Shown here in pieces: positions 39,493 to 48,773 of a DNA stretch of 64,000 nucleotides. The position numbers and the translations under genes were made by a program. The number at the start of each line of letters is the position of its first letter. Position 1 is the stretch's first letter. Under the pieces are notes generated by a model. The model searched no databases and had not been told where the DNA came from. It saw only the letters and a program-made list of their open reading frames with translations. The stretch is from Aurantimonas sp. Leaf443 (lineage in GTDB: Bacteria; Pseudomonadota; Alphaproteobacteria; Rhizobiales; Rhizobiaceae): the NCBI RefSeq assembly GCF_001425575.1, contig NZ_LMRD01000009.1:124001-188000 (forward strand), read 5' to 3'.

Positions 39493-39816
39493 ATGCAAAC
39501 TTCGCGATTCTTCATCGGTCAGATCGTCCGACACCGGCTCTTCCCCTTCCGGGGCGTGGTGTTCGACGTCGATCCCGAATTCGACAACACGGAAGAGTGG
39601 TATCAGGCGATCCCGGAGGAGATGCGCCCGCGCAAGGACCAGCCCTTCTATCATCTCTTCGCCGAGAACGCGGAGACGCAGTATGTCGCCTACGTCTCAG
39701 AGCAGAACCTCGTGCCCGACGAGGAAAACGGGCCGGTGCGCCATCCTCAGATCGACGAGATGTTCGACGGGCTCGTCGACGGGCGCTATCGCCTGAAGCG
39801 CGCCCACGCCAACTGA
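39493..39816 (+). CDS. hspQ: heat shock protein HspQ
   Basis: A 107-residue YccV-like protein (hemimethylated-DNA-binding / HspQ family). Recognised from RFFIGQIVRHRLFPFRGVVFDVDP, EEWYQAIP, QPFYHLFAENAETQYVAYVSEQNLVPD and HPQIDEMFDG. In enterobacteria HspQ is a Lon specificity factor and stabilises mutant DnaA. Start: ATG 39493. Alone on the plus strand between divergent AEC and convergent IalB-like genes. Confidence 0.95.
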   Translation: MQTSRFFIGQIVRHRLFPFRGVVFDVDPEFDNTEEWYQAIPEEMRPRKDQPFYHLFAENAETQYVAYVSEQNLVPDEENGPVRHPQIDEMFDGLVDGRYRLKRAHAN

Positions 39817-39835
39817 GGGCCGGTCCGCAAACGAA

Positions 39836-39861
39836 GACGGCGGCCCGCAAGGACCGCCGTC
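39836..39861. terminator. bidirectional terminator between hspQ and the IalB-like gene
   Basis: GACGGCGG (39836-39843), a 10-base loop, CCGCCGTC (39854-39861), placed 20 bases after hspQ. On the minus strand the stem is followed by TTCGTTTG, so it can serve both convergent genes. Confidence 0.65.
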
Positions 39862-39902
39862 GTCTCTCCTGCCGGTTGCGACCGACTTCGTCTCGATGAG
39901 GG

Positions 39903-40574
39903 TTACTGCGCCGCCTTGGCCGCTTCCTGCGCGTCCTCGAACTTCTTGCGCCGCGCGTCGGCCTGCTTCTGCAGGGCGTCGTTCAGCTCCTGCTGGCGCT
40001 GGGCGAGCTCGGGCTGAGCCTTGGCCGGACCGTCGAAGGCCTTGGAGAAGCCGGCGAGCGTGACGGCGACGGGGTTCGCCTGACGCTGGAAGTTGATCGA
40101 GGTGACCGTCATCTGGCTGCCCTTCTTGAGGGCGGCGATCGTCGCATCCGTCAGCTGCGCCTCGGCGATGCAGCGGTCGGGGAAGCAGACGGAGTAGTTC
40201 AGCGCCTGCGGGGCGCTGGTGTCGATCTTGATCTGCACGCCGGCCGGGATCACGCGGCCCGTCGGCACGACGGCCTGGAGCACCTTCTGGTTCACCTTGC
40301 CCTTCACGTCGATCAGGTTGACCGCCGTGATGAGCTGACGCGTGTCGGCGATCAGCGTGTACTGCGTGTTGCAGATGTCGTTCTCGCCCTGCTTGGAGCA
40401 GACCTTGAACCATTCGGTCGGCACCGGGGCGCCGCGGGCGGGCTGGCCGGCGGCGGCGGCGGCCGGCGCCGGCGCGGCGGGCTTGGGGGCAGCGTCCTGC
40501 GCCTGCGCGACCGTGGCGGACAGGGCGAGCGCGGCAAGCCCTGCGGCGAGCGTCTTTCTGGAAACGTCGAACAT
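39903..40574 (-). CDS. IalB-family secreted protein
   Basis: A 223-residue exported protein of the invasion-associated locus B family. A signal peptide covers residues 1-26 (TLAAGLAALALSATVAQAQ). An Ala/Pro-rich linker follows, then the IalB domain (EWFKVCSKQGENDICNTQY, GRVIPAGVQIKIDTSAPQ, SVCFPDRCIAEAQLT) with two cysteine pairs. The C-terminal coiled coil is rich in Gln, Lys and Ala. The family was named in Bartonella but is widespread in free-living alphaproteobacteria, so a virulence role cannot be assumed. ATG 40574 is chosen; GTG 40586 adds four residues. Confidence 0.9.
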   Translation of the reverse strand: MFDVSRKTLAAGLAALALSATVAQAQDAAPKPAAPAPAAAAAGQPARGAPVPTEWFKVCSKQGENDICNTQYTLIADTRQLITAVNLIDVKGKVNQKVLQAVVPTGRVIPAGVQIKIDTSAPQALNYSVCFPDRCIAEAQLTDATIAALKKGSQMTVTSINFQRQANPVAVTLAGFSKAFDGPAKAQPELAQRQQELNDALQKQADARRKKFEDAQEAAKAAQ

Positions 40575-40742
40575 GGGGTGCGTCACAGGCCTCTCAGTCC
40601 TCTCAGGCGAAACTTGGTTCGGAACGGCTGCTCCTTACCGACTGCTCGAGTCTTTCGCAAATGAGGCTGTTTGAAGGCTTGCGCGACGCCGTCCTCCTCG
40701 CGGCGGCGCGATAGGCAAATCAATGTTTTGGCGCTAGAGACG

Positions 40743-42617
40743 ATGCGTCCCGCAACGTTCGTAGGTGCCGCCGTCTCCATGCCGTCCGGAAGCATCGCGC
40801 TCCCTCGCCGGGCGCTCCGTCCGAGCCTCGCGCTGGCCGCCCTCCTCGCCTGGCCCGCCTTCGCGGCGGCCGCGCCGAGCCATGCGATCGCCATGCAGGG
40901 CGAGCCGAGACTGGCCGCAGGCTTCGACCACCTTCCCTATGCCAACCCGCAGGCGCCGCGCGGCGGAACGATGCGCTACGGCGTGTTCGGCAAGTTCGAC
41001 AATCTCAACCCCGTCATCGTGCGCGGCGCGCTGACGACGGCGCGGGGCATCTGGTTCGACAAGGAGTTCGGCAATCTCGTCTTCGAGCCGCTGATGCAGC
41101 GGGCGGCGGACGAGCCCTTCACCATGTACGGCCTCCTCGCGCAGAGCGTGGAGACGGACGAGGCGCGCAGCTTCGTGGAGTTCCAGCTCAATCCGGCGGC
41201 GCGGTTCTCGGACGGGCGGCCCGTTCGCCCGGAAGACGTGCTCTTCACGGTGGAGATGCTGCGCGCGCACGGACGGCCGATGTATTCCAACTGGCTGCGT
41301 CCGGCGGTGAAGATCGAGAAGGTCGGCGAGCACGGCGTGCGCTTCACCTTCGACGACACGGCCGACCGCGAGACGCCGCTCCTCATCGCCGGCCTGCCCG
41401 TCCTGCCCGAGCACGCCTTCGACCGGGAGACGTTCGAGCAGACGACGCTCGAGCCCGTCATCGGCTCGGGCCCCTACGTCATCGACCGCGTCGAGGCCGG
41501 CCAGCGCATCGCCTACCGCCGCAACCCCGACTACTGGGGCCGCGATCTGCCGATCAAGCGGGGGATCGACAATTACGACCGCATCGAGGTCGAGTATTTC
41601 CGCGATTCGAACGCGCAGTTCGAGGCCTTCAAGAAGGGCCTGTTCTACGTCTATATCGACGGCGACCCGAACCATTGGCGCACCGCCTACGACTTCCCCG
41701 CCGTGCGCGAGGGCGCGGTCGTCAAGGAGACGTTCCAGACCGGCGCGCCGTCGAACTTCCTCGGCTTCATCTTCAACACGCGCCGCCCGGTCTTCGCCGA
41801 CCGCGACGTGCGCAAGGCGCTGGCGACGCTGTTCGACTTCGAATGGGCCAACCGCAACCTCTATTACGGCGCCTATGCCCGCACGACGAGCTTCTTCCAG
41901 GGCTCCGAACTCTCCGCCACCGGCCATCCCGCGAGCCCGCAGGAACGCGCGCTGATCGCGGCGGCTGGCGGCTCGGTCGACCCAGCCGTTCTCGACGGCA
42001 CCTGGCGCCCGCCCGTCACCGATGCGAGCGGCGGCGACCGGAAGGTCATGCAGGCGGCGATCGAGGCCCTGAAGGCCAAGGGCTTCCGGTTCGAGGGCCG
42101 CAATCTCGTGGACGCGTCGGGACGCCCGCTCTCCTTCGAGATCCTCGTGCAGTCGCCCGAGCAGCAGCGCATGGCGCTGGCCTACCAGCGCACGCTCGAT
42201 CGCGTCGGCATAAGGGCCTCGATCCGGCTCGTCGACGACAGCCAGTATCAGGCGCGCAAGCAGGCCTTCGACTACGACATGCTGGTGACGGCCTACAGCG
42301 CCTCGCTGTCGCCCGGCGCCGAACAGTATTTCCGCTTCGGCTCGCGCTCGCGCGACGTGCCGGGCTCGTTCAACTATGCGGGCGTCGCCGACCCGGCGGT
42401 GGACGCGGCCATCGCCGCGCTGATCGCCGCCCGCACGCGGGAGGACTTCGTCGCGGCGGTGCGTGCCTACGACCGGCTTCTGGTCTCGGGCGCCTATGTC
42501 GTGCCGCTCTTCCACCTGCCGGAGCAGCGCCTCGCGCGCTGGTCCTTCATCAAGCATCCCGAGACGACGCCGCTCTACGGCTACCAGCTGCCGGCCTTCT
42601 GGCGGCAGCCGGACTGA
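40743..42617 (+). CDS. ABC transporter substrate-binding protein, peptide/YejA-like
   Basis: A 624-residue family 5 extracellular solute-binding protein. A signal peptide is seen at about residues 20-45 (LRPSLALAALLAWPAFAAAA). Conserved segments are RGGTMRYGVFGKFDNLNPVI, FSDGRPVRPEDVLFTVEML, VIGSGPYVIDRVEAGQRIAYRR and NPDYWGRDLPI. The long form with the YWGxDLP pattern resembles YejA/oligopeptide-binding proteins. No permease or ATPase genes are adjacent, so it is an orphan component. Start ATG 40743 (ATG 40779 is possible and lies just before the signal peptide core). Confidence 0.9.
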   Translation: MRPATFVGAAVSMPSGSIALPRRALRPSLALAALLAWPAFAAAAPSHAIAMQGEPRLAAGFDHLPYANPQAPRGGTMRYGVFGKFDNLNPVIVRGALTTARGIWFDKEFGNLVFEPLMQRAADEPFTMYGLLAQSVETDEARSFVEFQLNPAARFSDGRPVRPEDVLFTVEMLRAHGRPMYSNWLRPAVKIEKVGEHGVRFTFDDTADRETPLLIAGLPVLPEHAFDRETFEQTTLEPVIGSGPYVIDRVEAGQRIAYRRNPDYWGRDLPIKRGIDNYDRIEVEYFRDSNAQFEAFKKGLFYVYIDGDPNHWRTAYDFPAVREGAVVKETFQTGAPSNFLGFIFNTRRPVFADRDVRKALATLFDFEWANRNLYYGAYARTTSFFQGSELSATGHPASPQERALIAAAGGSVDPAVLDGTWRPPVTDASGGDRKVMQAAIEALKAKGFRFEGRNLVDASGRPLSFEILVQSPEQQRMALAYQRTLDRVGIRASIRLVDDSQYQARKQAFDYDMLVTAYSASLSPGAEQYFRFGSRSRDVPGSFNYAGVADPAVDAAIAALIAARTREDFVAAVRAYDRLLVSGAYVVPLFHLPEQRLARWSFIKHPETTPLYGYQLPAFWRQPD

Positions 42618-42642
42618 GCGAAAGCGGGAGAAGAGGCGGCGC

Positions 42643-45600
42643 TCAGGCCGCCTTCTTCTGCCCTTCGTCCACGAAGCGGGCGAGCTGCGCGGCGATGGTC
42701 GCGGCGCCGTTCAGGCGCTTCTCCGGCGTCGTCCAGTCGCGCATGAGCACGATGGACTGGTCGGCGCGGATCTTGGCCGCCGAGCCCTGTTCGGCGATGT
42801 AGCGCACGAGCGCGCCGGGATTGGCGAAGTTCTTCTCGCGGAACTGCACGACGAGGCCCTTCGGCCCGGCATCGAGCTTCTCGACATTGGCCTTGCGGCA
42901 CAGCGCCTTGATGAAGACGACCTTGAGGAGATGCTCCACCTCGGTCGGCAGCGGCCCGAAACGGTCGATCAGCTCGGCGCCGAAGGCGTCGATCTCGCGC
43001 GCGTCGGAGAGATCGGCGAGGCGCCGGTAGAGCGTCATGCGCAGTTGCAGGTCCGGCACGTAGCCTTCGGGGATCATGACGGAGGTGCCGAGCGCGATCT
43101 GCGGCGACCATTGCCCGTTCGTCTCCGGCTCCACGCCCTTCATCTCCGCCACCGCCTCTTCCAGCATCTGCTGGTAGAGCTCGAAGCCGACCTCCTTCAC
43201 GTGGCCCGACTGTTCCTCGCCGAGAATGTTGCCGGCGCCACGCTGGTCGAGATCGTGGCTCGCGAGCTGGAAGCCGGCGCCCAGCGTGTCGAGCGTCTGC
43301 AGGACCTTCAGGCGGCGGTCGGCGCCCTTGGAGGGCGTCTTGTTGGCGGGGATCGTCATCAGCGCATAGGCGCGCAGCTTGGAGCGGCCGACGCGGCCGC
43401 GCAGCTGGTAGAGCTGGGCGAGGCCGAACATATCCGCCCGGTGCACGATCATCGTGTTGGCGGAAGGGATGTCGAGGCCCGATTCCACGATGGTCGTGGA
43501 GAGGAGCACGTCGTACTGGCCCTCGTAGAAGGCGTTCATGATGTCGTCGAGCTCTGTCGGCGGCATCTGGCCATGGGCGGTGGCGACCTTCAGCTCCGGC
43601 ACCTCGCGCTCCAGGAACTCGCGGATGCCGGCCAGATCGGCGACGCGCGGCACGACGTAGAAGCTCTGCCCGCCGCGATAGCGCTCGCGCAGCAGCGTCT
43701 CGCGGATGACCAGCGGGTCGAAGGGCGTGACGAAGGTGCGCACCGCCATGCGGTCGACGGGGGGCGTGGTGATGAGCGAGAGCTCGCGCACGCCGGTCAG
43801 CGCCAACTGCAGCGTGCGCGGAATGGGCGTCGCCGAGAGCGTCAGCACGTGGATGTCGGATTTGAGGTCCTTCAGCCGCTCCTTGTGCTTCACGCCGAAA
43901 TGCTGCTCCTCGTCGATGATGAGAAGGCCCAGCTGCTTGAAGTCGATGGACTTGCCGAGCAGCGCGTGGGTGCCGACGACGATATCGACCGTGCCCTCGG
44001 CGAGACCCTTCTTGGTCTGGGCGAGTTCCTTGGCGGTGACGAGGCGCGAGGCCTGCGCGAGGTTCAGCGGCAGGCCGCGGAAGCGTTCGGAAAAAGTCTT
44101 GAAATGCTGGCGCGCCAGCAGCGTCGTCGGCACCACCACGGCGACCTGCAGCCCGTTCAGCGCGGCCACGAAGGCGGCGCGCAGCGCCACTTCCGTCTTG
44201 CCGAAGCCGACGTCGCCGCAGACGAGGCGGTCCATCGGCCGGCCCTTGGCGAGATCGTCGGTGACGGCGTCGATCGCCGACATCTGGTCCTCGGTCTCCT
44301 CGTAGGGGAAGCGCGCGGCGAACTCGTCCCACAGCCCGTCGGGCGGCAGGAGCTTCGGCGCGCCGCGCATCTCGCGCTCGGCGGCGATGCGGATGAGACC
44401 GCCGGCCATGTCGAGAAGGCGCTTCTTCAGCTTGGCCTTGCGCGCCTGCCAGGCGCCGCCGCCGAGCTTGTCGAGCATGGCTTCCGAGCCTTCGCCGCCA
44501 TAGCGCGACAGGAGCTCGATATTCTCCACCGGCAGGAACAGCCGATCGTCGCCGGCATAGTGGATCTCGAGGCAATCGTGCGGGGCGCCGGCCGCCTCGA
44601 TCGTGCGCAGGCCGACGAAGCGCCCGATGCCGTGATCCACATGGACGACGATGTCGCCCTCGTCGAGCCCGGAGACCTCGGCGATGAAATCGGAGCCGCG
44701 CTTCTTGCGGCGCGAGCGGCGCACCAGCCGGTCGCCGAGAATGTCCTGTTCGGCGACGACCGCGATGTCGTCGGTCTCGAAGCCCGCCTCGATGCCGAGA
44801 ACGGCGGTGAGGACGAGAGTCTTGGGCGCCTCGTTGACCTGCTTCAGCGTCTCCGCCGGCTTGATGTTGCCGAGCCCGTGCTCCTCGACGACCTGCGCCA
44901 GTCGCTCGCGCGACCCTTCCGTCCAGGCCGCGAGCACCACGCGCTTGCCGCCGGCGCGAAGGTTCGAGATGTGATCGACCGCCGCCTTGAAGACATTGGC
45001 GTCGCTCGACTGGCGCTCGGCCGAGAAGTTGCGTCCGCGCGCGATGGCGAGGTTGTAGACCGCGCGGCCGCCGGCCTCCGCCACGCCATAGGCGGAGAAG
45101 CGGATCGGGTCGGTGATCGCGAGCCCCGCCGCCTGCTCCTCCGTGGACAGGTAGAGCTCGTCGGGGTCGACGGGGTTGTAGGGGACGCTGTCGCCGCCCT
45201 CGCCCGATCCGCGGCGCCGCGCCTCGTAATGGTCGCGGATCGTCTTGCGCCGCTCCTCGATCGCCTCCGGCACGAGATGGTCGAGAACGAGCGGGAAGCC
45301 GGAGATATAGTCGAACAGCGTGTCGAGCCGCTCGTGGAACAGAGGCAGCCAGTGTTCCATGCCCGAGAAGCGCCGGCCCTCGCTGATCGCCGTGTAGAGC
45401 CCGTCATTGCGCGCCGGTGCGCCGAAGCGCTTCACGTAATTCGAGCGGAAGCGGCTGATCGTCTCCTCCTTCAGGGAGACTTCCGAGACGGGCGCCAGAT
45501 CGAAGCTCTTGCGCTGCGCCACCGTGCGCTGGCTTGCCGGGTCGAAGGAGCGGATCGTCTCCAGCGTGTCGCCGAAGAAGTCGAGCCGCACCGGCTCCTC

Positions 45601-46149
45601 CTCGCCCGGCGCGAAGAGGTCGAGAATGCCGCCGCGCACCGCGTATTCGCCGCGCTCGCGCACCGTCGCCACGCGGTCGAATCCGCCGCGCTGCAGGGTG
45701 CGCACGATCTCCTCCATGGCGATCCGGTTGCCGGCGCGCGCGGCGATCGAATCCTCGGCCAGCGCCTGCATCGGCGGCATCTTCTGAAGAAGCGCGTTCG
45801 CCGTCGTCAGGATCAGCGCGCGATGGGGCTCGCGCTTCAGGGCCGCGATCGACGCCATGGCCGAGAGGCGCCGCGCCGCCGCCGCGCTCGAAGGACCGAC
45901 GCGGTCATAGGGCAGGCAGTCCCAGCCGGGCAGCGAGAGGACGGGCAGGTCCGGCGCGACGAAGCGCAGCGCGTCCTCGAGCTCGCCCATGCGGTTGCCG
46001 TCGCGCATGACGAAGACGACCGGCGTCTTGCCGCCGCGCACCCTGGCGATGTCGGCGAGGAGAAACGCCTCGTAGCCTTCGAGGACATTGCCGATCTCGA
46101 GCCCGGCGCCCTTCTCCAGCGCCTTCTTCAACGGCGCAGGCAGGCTCAT
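42643..46149 (-). CDS. mfd: transcription-repair coupling factor Mfd
   Basis: A 1168-residue translocase that removes RNA polymerase stalled at DNA damage and recruits UvrA. The N-terminal UvrB-like module contains VVFVMRDGNRMGELEDAL and YAVRGGILDLFAPGEEEPVRLDFFGD. The RNAP-interaction domain has DIVVHVDHGIGRFVGL. The RecG-like motor has Walker A GDVGFGKTEVALRAAF, DEEQ box IIDEEQHFGV, motif III TLSATPIPRTLQLAL and motif VI YQLRGRVGRSK. The C-terminal TRCF domain closes with VEHLLKVVFIKALC. ATG 46149 overlaps the sdhE stop in ATGA. Confidence 0.98.
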   Translation of the reverse strand: MSLPAPLKKALEKGAGLEIGNVLEGYEAFLLADIARVRGGKTPVVFVMRDGNRMGELEDALRFVAPDLPVLSLPGWDCLPYDRVGPSSAAAARRLSAMASIAALKREPHRALILTTANALLQKMPPMQALAEDSIAARAGNRIAMEEIVRTLQRGGFDRVATVRERGEYAVRGGILDLFAPGEEEPVRLDFFGDTLETIRSFDPASQRTVAQRKSFDLAPVSEVSLKEETISRFRSNYVKRFGAPARNDGLYTAISEGRRFSGMEHWLPLFHERLDTLFDYISGFPLVLDHLVPEAIEERRKTIRDHYEARRRGSGEGGDSVPYNPVDPDELYLSTEEQAAGLAITDPIRFSAYGVAEAGGRAVYNLAIARGRNFSAERQSSDANVFKAAVDHISNLRAGGKRVVLAAWTEGSRERLAQVVEEHGLGNIKPAETLKQVNEAPKTLVLTAVLGIEAGFETDDIAVVAEQDILGDRLVRRSRRKKRGSDFIAEVSGLDEGDIVVHVDHGIGRFVGLRTIEAAGAPHDCLEIHYAGDDRLFLPVENIELLSRYGGEGSEAMLDKLGGGAWQARKAKLKKRLLDMAGGLIRIAAEREMRGAPKLLPPDGLWDEFAARFPYEETEDQMSAIDAVTDDLAKGRPMDRLVCGDVGFGKTEVALRAAFVAALNGLQVAVVVPTTLLARQHFKTFSERFRGLPLNLAQASRLVTAKELAQTKKGLAEGTVDIVVGTHALLGKSIDFKQLGLLIIDEEQHFGVKHKERLKDLKSDIHVLTLSATPIPRTLQLALTGVRELSLITTPPVDRMAVRTFVTPFDPLVIRETLLRERYRGGQSFYVVPRVADLAGIREFLEREVPELKVATAHGQMPPTELDDIMNAFYEGQYDVLLSTTIVESGLDIPSANTMIVHRADMFGLAQLYQLRGRVGRSKLRAYALMTIPANKTPSKGADRRLKVLQTLDTLGAGFQLASHDLDQRGAGNILGEEQSGHVKEVGFELYQQMLEEAVAEMKGVEPETNGQWSPQIALGTSVMIPEGYVPDLQLRMTLYRRLADLSDAREIDAFGAELIDRFGPLPTEVEHLLKVVFIKALCRKANVEKLDAGPKGLVVQFREKNFANPGALVRYIAEQGSAAKIRADQSIVLMRDWTTPEKRLNGAATIAAQLARFVDEGQKKAA

Positions 46150-46460
46150 GGCCGCGGCTCCTGCGCGCCGCGCAGTTCTTCGGCGCCGCCGTGGAAGGCC
46201 TGCACGCGGCGAAAGAGCGCGGTGTCGTAGTTGTCGGGCACGGCCAGCGATCCCGTCATCCACTTGAAGAGATCGGGATCGGGCACGTCCATGAGGCGCT
46301 CGAACTCGGAGAGCTCGTCCTCGGTGAGCGTCCCGATCTCGGCATCGGCGAAACGGCCGAGCACGAGATCCATCTCGCGGATGCCGCGATGCCAGGAATG
46401 GTAAAGCGCCTTGCGTCGGCGGATGTCGAGATCGGCGGAGGAGCGCTGCGTACCGGTCAT
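46146..46460 (-). CDS. sdhE: succinate dehydrogenase assembly factor SdhE
   Basis: A 104-residue protein of the SdhE/DUF339 (YgfY) family that helps attach FAD to SdhA. The diagnostic RGxxE motif is seen in YHSWHRGIREMDLVLGRFAD, and the second helix block is FERLMDVPDPDLFKWMTGS. Length matches the family. It is upstream of and translationally coupled to mfd (ATGA overlap), a conserved rhizobial arrangement. Read from the promoter at 46514-46542. Confidence 0.94.
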   Translation of the reverse strand: MTGTQRSSADLDIRRRKALYHSWHRGIREMDLVLGRFADAEIGTLTEDELSEFERLMDVPDPDLFKWMTGSLAVPDNYDTALFRRVQAFHGGAEELRGAQEPRP

Positions 46461-46509
46461 GGGACCTTCTTCCGGGCGGGCCGGACAAGAACGGAAGGGG
46501 ATCGAATTC

Positions 46510-46542
46510 AGGCTCTATATAGGGAGCCTCCGGCATTGTCAG
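46510..46542 (-). promoter_or_regulatory. sdhE-mfd promoter overlapped by an inverted repeat
   Basis: On the minus strand: CTGACA (46542-46537), a 17-base spacer, TATAGA (46519-46514), with a start near 46507 and a leader of about 47 bases. The inverted repeat AGGCTC (46510-46515), eight bases, GAGCCT (46524-46529) straddles the -10, which is a classic place for a repressor. Confidence 0.6.
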
Positions 46543-46639
46543 CCTTGCCAGCCGACCCCGGCGGCGTAGAAGCGTCTGCCGGCCCCGCAAGACCCGACCG
46601 CCGGCCGGTTCCGTCCGTTCTCCCAGAGCCTCGATCCCG

Positions 46640-48739
46640 ATGCGCCCGTCCGTCCTCGATCCGATCTTCGCGCCCGTGACCACGCTCGACGGCGTCGGCC
46701 CCAAGCTCGCGACGCTCCTTCAGACGCTCCTCGCCGGCCAGACTCATACGGTGCGCGTGCGCGATCTTCTCTTCCACGCGCCGAGCGGCCTGATCGACCG
46801 ACGCAGGCGCGGCGAGGTCGCGACCGCGCCCGAAGGCGTCATCTCGACTCTGACGCTGCGGATCGACCGCCATCTGGCGCCCGGACGCGCCTCCTCGCAG
46901 CCCTACCGCGTCTTCGCGGCAGACGAGACGGGCGAGATCGCCCTGACCTATTTCCGCGCCCAGCCGCAATGGATGGAGAAGCTCCTGCCGGTCGGCGAGA
47001 CCATGCTCGTCTCCGGCCGCGTCGAATGGTTCAACGGCCGGCCGGCCATGGTCCATCCCGACTTCGTGGCGCCGATCGCCGAGGCCGAGACGCTGGCGCT
47101 GGTCGAGCCGGTCTATCCGCTGACGGCCGGCCTCTCGGCCAAGGTTCTGCGCAAGGCGATCGGCCAGGCCCTTGCGAAGGCGCCCGCGCTGCCCGAATGG
47201 ATCGAGCCGAGCGTGGTGAAGAAGCGCAGCTTCCCGGGGCTGAACGAGGCGCTGGCCGGGCTTCACGATCCGCGCGACGAGGCCGATCTCGCGCCGCTCA
47301 GCGCGCCGCGTTCGCGCCTCGCCTATGACGAGCTCCTCGCCGGCCAGCTGGCGCTCGCCCTGTCGCGCCAGCGCATGAAGGCCGCGCGCGGCCGCGCCTT
47401 CGCCGCGACCGGTGCCATCTCGAGGACGCTGCGCGCCGCCCTGCCCTTCGCGCTGACGCCGGGCCAGGAGAAGGCGCTCGCCGAGATCGCGGCGGACATG
47501 GCGAAGGACGATCGCATGCTGCGCCTCCTCCAGGGGGATGTCGGCGCCGGCAAGACCGTGGTGGCGCTCCTGTCGATGGCGATCGCCGCCGAGAACGGCG
47601 CGCAGTCCGTGCTGCTCGCGCCGACCGAGATCCTCGCGCGCCAGCACCATGCGGGCCTGTCGAAATACTGCGAGGCGGCCGGTGTCGCGCTCGTGCTGCT
47701 CACCGGCCGCGACACGGGCCGCACGCGCGCGACCAAGCTCGCCATGCTGGCGGACGGGCGCGCGCAGATCGTCGTCGGCACCCATGCCGTGTTCCAGGAG
47801 GGCGTCGAGTACGACGATCTCGGCCTCGTCGTCGTCGACGAGCAGCATCGCTTCGGCGTGCAGCAGCGTCTCAGCCTGACGCGCAAGGGGCGCAGCCCCG
47901 ATCTCCTGGTGATGACGGCGACGCCCATTCCCCGCACGTTGGTGCTCGCCGCCTTCGGCGACATGGACGTCTCGCGGCTGGAGGGCAAACCCGCCGGGCG
48001 CAAGCCCATCACCACCGTCGCCCTGCCGCTCGAGCGCCTGTCGGACGTCGTGGCGCGCGCGGAGAAGGCGATGGCGGCAGGCGACCGGCTCTACTGGGTC
48101 TGCCCGCTCGTCGAGGAATCGGAGAAGAGCGACCTGATGGCCGCCGAGGAGCGCTTCCGGCAACTGTCGGAGCGCTTCGGGGACCGGGTCGGCCTCGTGC
48201 ACGGACGGATGAGCGGCGAGGAGAAGGACGCGGCGATGGCCGACTTCAAGGCTGGCCGCACGCAGCTCGTCGTCGCGACCACGGTGATCGAGGTCGGCGT
48301 CGACGTGCCGGACGCCTCGATCATCGTCATCGAACATGCCGAGCGCTTCGGCCTGTCGCAGCTGCACCAGCTGCGCGGGCGGGTCGGGCGCGGCTCCAAG
48401 CCCTCGTCCTGCGTCCTCCTCTACCGCGCGCCGCTCGGCGAGGTGGCGACGGCGCGCCTCCAGATCATGCGCGAGACCGAGGACGGCTTCCGCATCGCGG
48501 AGGAGGATCTGCGCCTGCGCGGCGAAGGCGATCTTCTCGGCACCAAGCAGTCGGGCATACCGGCCTTCCGCCTCGCCAGCCTCGAGCACCACGCGGATCT
48601 GATGGAGATCGCCCGCGACGACGCCCGACTGATCCTGGCGACCGACCCGGACATGGTCTCGCCACGCGGCGAGGCGCTGCGCGTGCTCCTCTACCTCTTC
48701 GGCAAGGACGAGGCGGTGCGTCTCCTGCGCTCCGGCTGA
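46640..48739 (+). CDS. recG: ATP-dependent DNA helicase RecG
   Basis: A 699-residue fork-remodelling helicase. The N-terminal wedge/OB domain runs through about residue 250 (TTLDGVGPKLATLLQTL, LLFHAPSGLIDRRR). The motor has Walker A LLQGDVGAGKTVVALLSM, motif II VVVDEQHRFGV, motif III MTATPIPRTLVL and motif VI HQLRGRVGRGS. The C-terminus includes the TRG motif region GEGDLLGTKQSGIPAFRLA. ATG 46640 follows a divergent promoter region with sdhE-mfd. It is one of the few plus-strand genes in this half of the window. Confidence 0.97.
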   Translation: MRPSVLDPIFAPVTTLDGVGPKLATLLQTLLAGQTHTVRVRDLLFHAPSGLIDRRRRGEVATAPEGVISTLTLRIDRHLAPGRASSQPYRVFAADETGEIALTYFRAQPQWMEKLLPVGETMLVSGRVEWFNGRPAMVHPDFVAPIAEAETLALVEPVYPLTAGLSAKVLRKAIGQALAKAPALPEWIEPSVVKKRSFPGLNEALAGLHDPRDEADLAPLSAPRSRLAYDELLAGQLALALSRQRMKAARGRAFAATGAISRTLRAALPFALTPGQEKALAEIAADMAKDDRMLRLLQGDVGAGKTVVALLSMAIAAENGAQSVLLAPTEILARQHHAGLSKYCEAAGVALVLLTGRDTGRTRATKLAMLADGRAQIVVGTHAVFQEGVEYDDLGLVVVDEQHRFGVQQRLSLTRKGRSPDLLVMTATPIPRTLVLAAFGDMDVSRLEGKPAGRKPITTVALPLERLSDVVARAEKAMAAGDRLYWVCPLVEESEKSDLMAAEERFRQLSERFGDRVGLVHGRMSGEEKDAAMADFKAGRTQLVVATTVIEVGVDVPDASIIVIEHAERFGLSQLHQLRGRVGRGSKPSSCVLLYRAPLGEVATARLQIMRETEDGFRIAEEDLRLRGEGDLLGTKQSGIPAFRLASLEHHADLMEIARDDARLILATDPDMVSPRGEALRVLLYLFGKDEAVRLLRSG

Positions 48740-48773
48740 CCGCGCGCCCCGACGCCGCCCCGCCGGCCCGCCG

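Noticed and set aside
42463-46230. A 1255-codon open frame on the plus strand opposite mfd
   Set aside because: It is a compositional shadow of a very GC-rich gene; the minus strand carries the complete Mfd motif set, while the plus frame is rich in His, Arg, Glu and Asp without domains.
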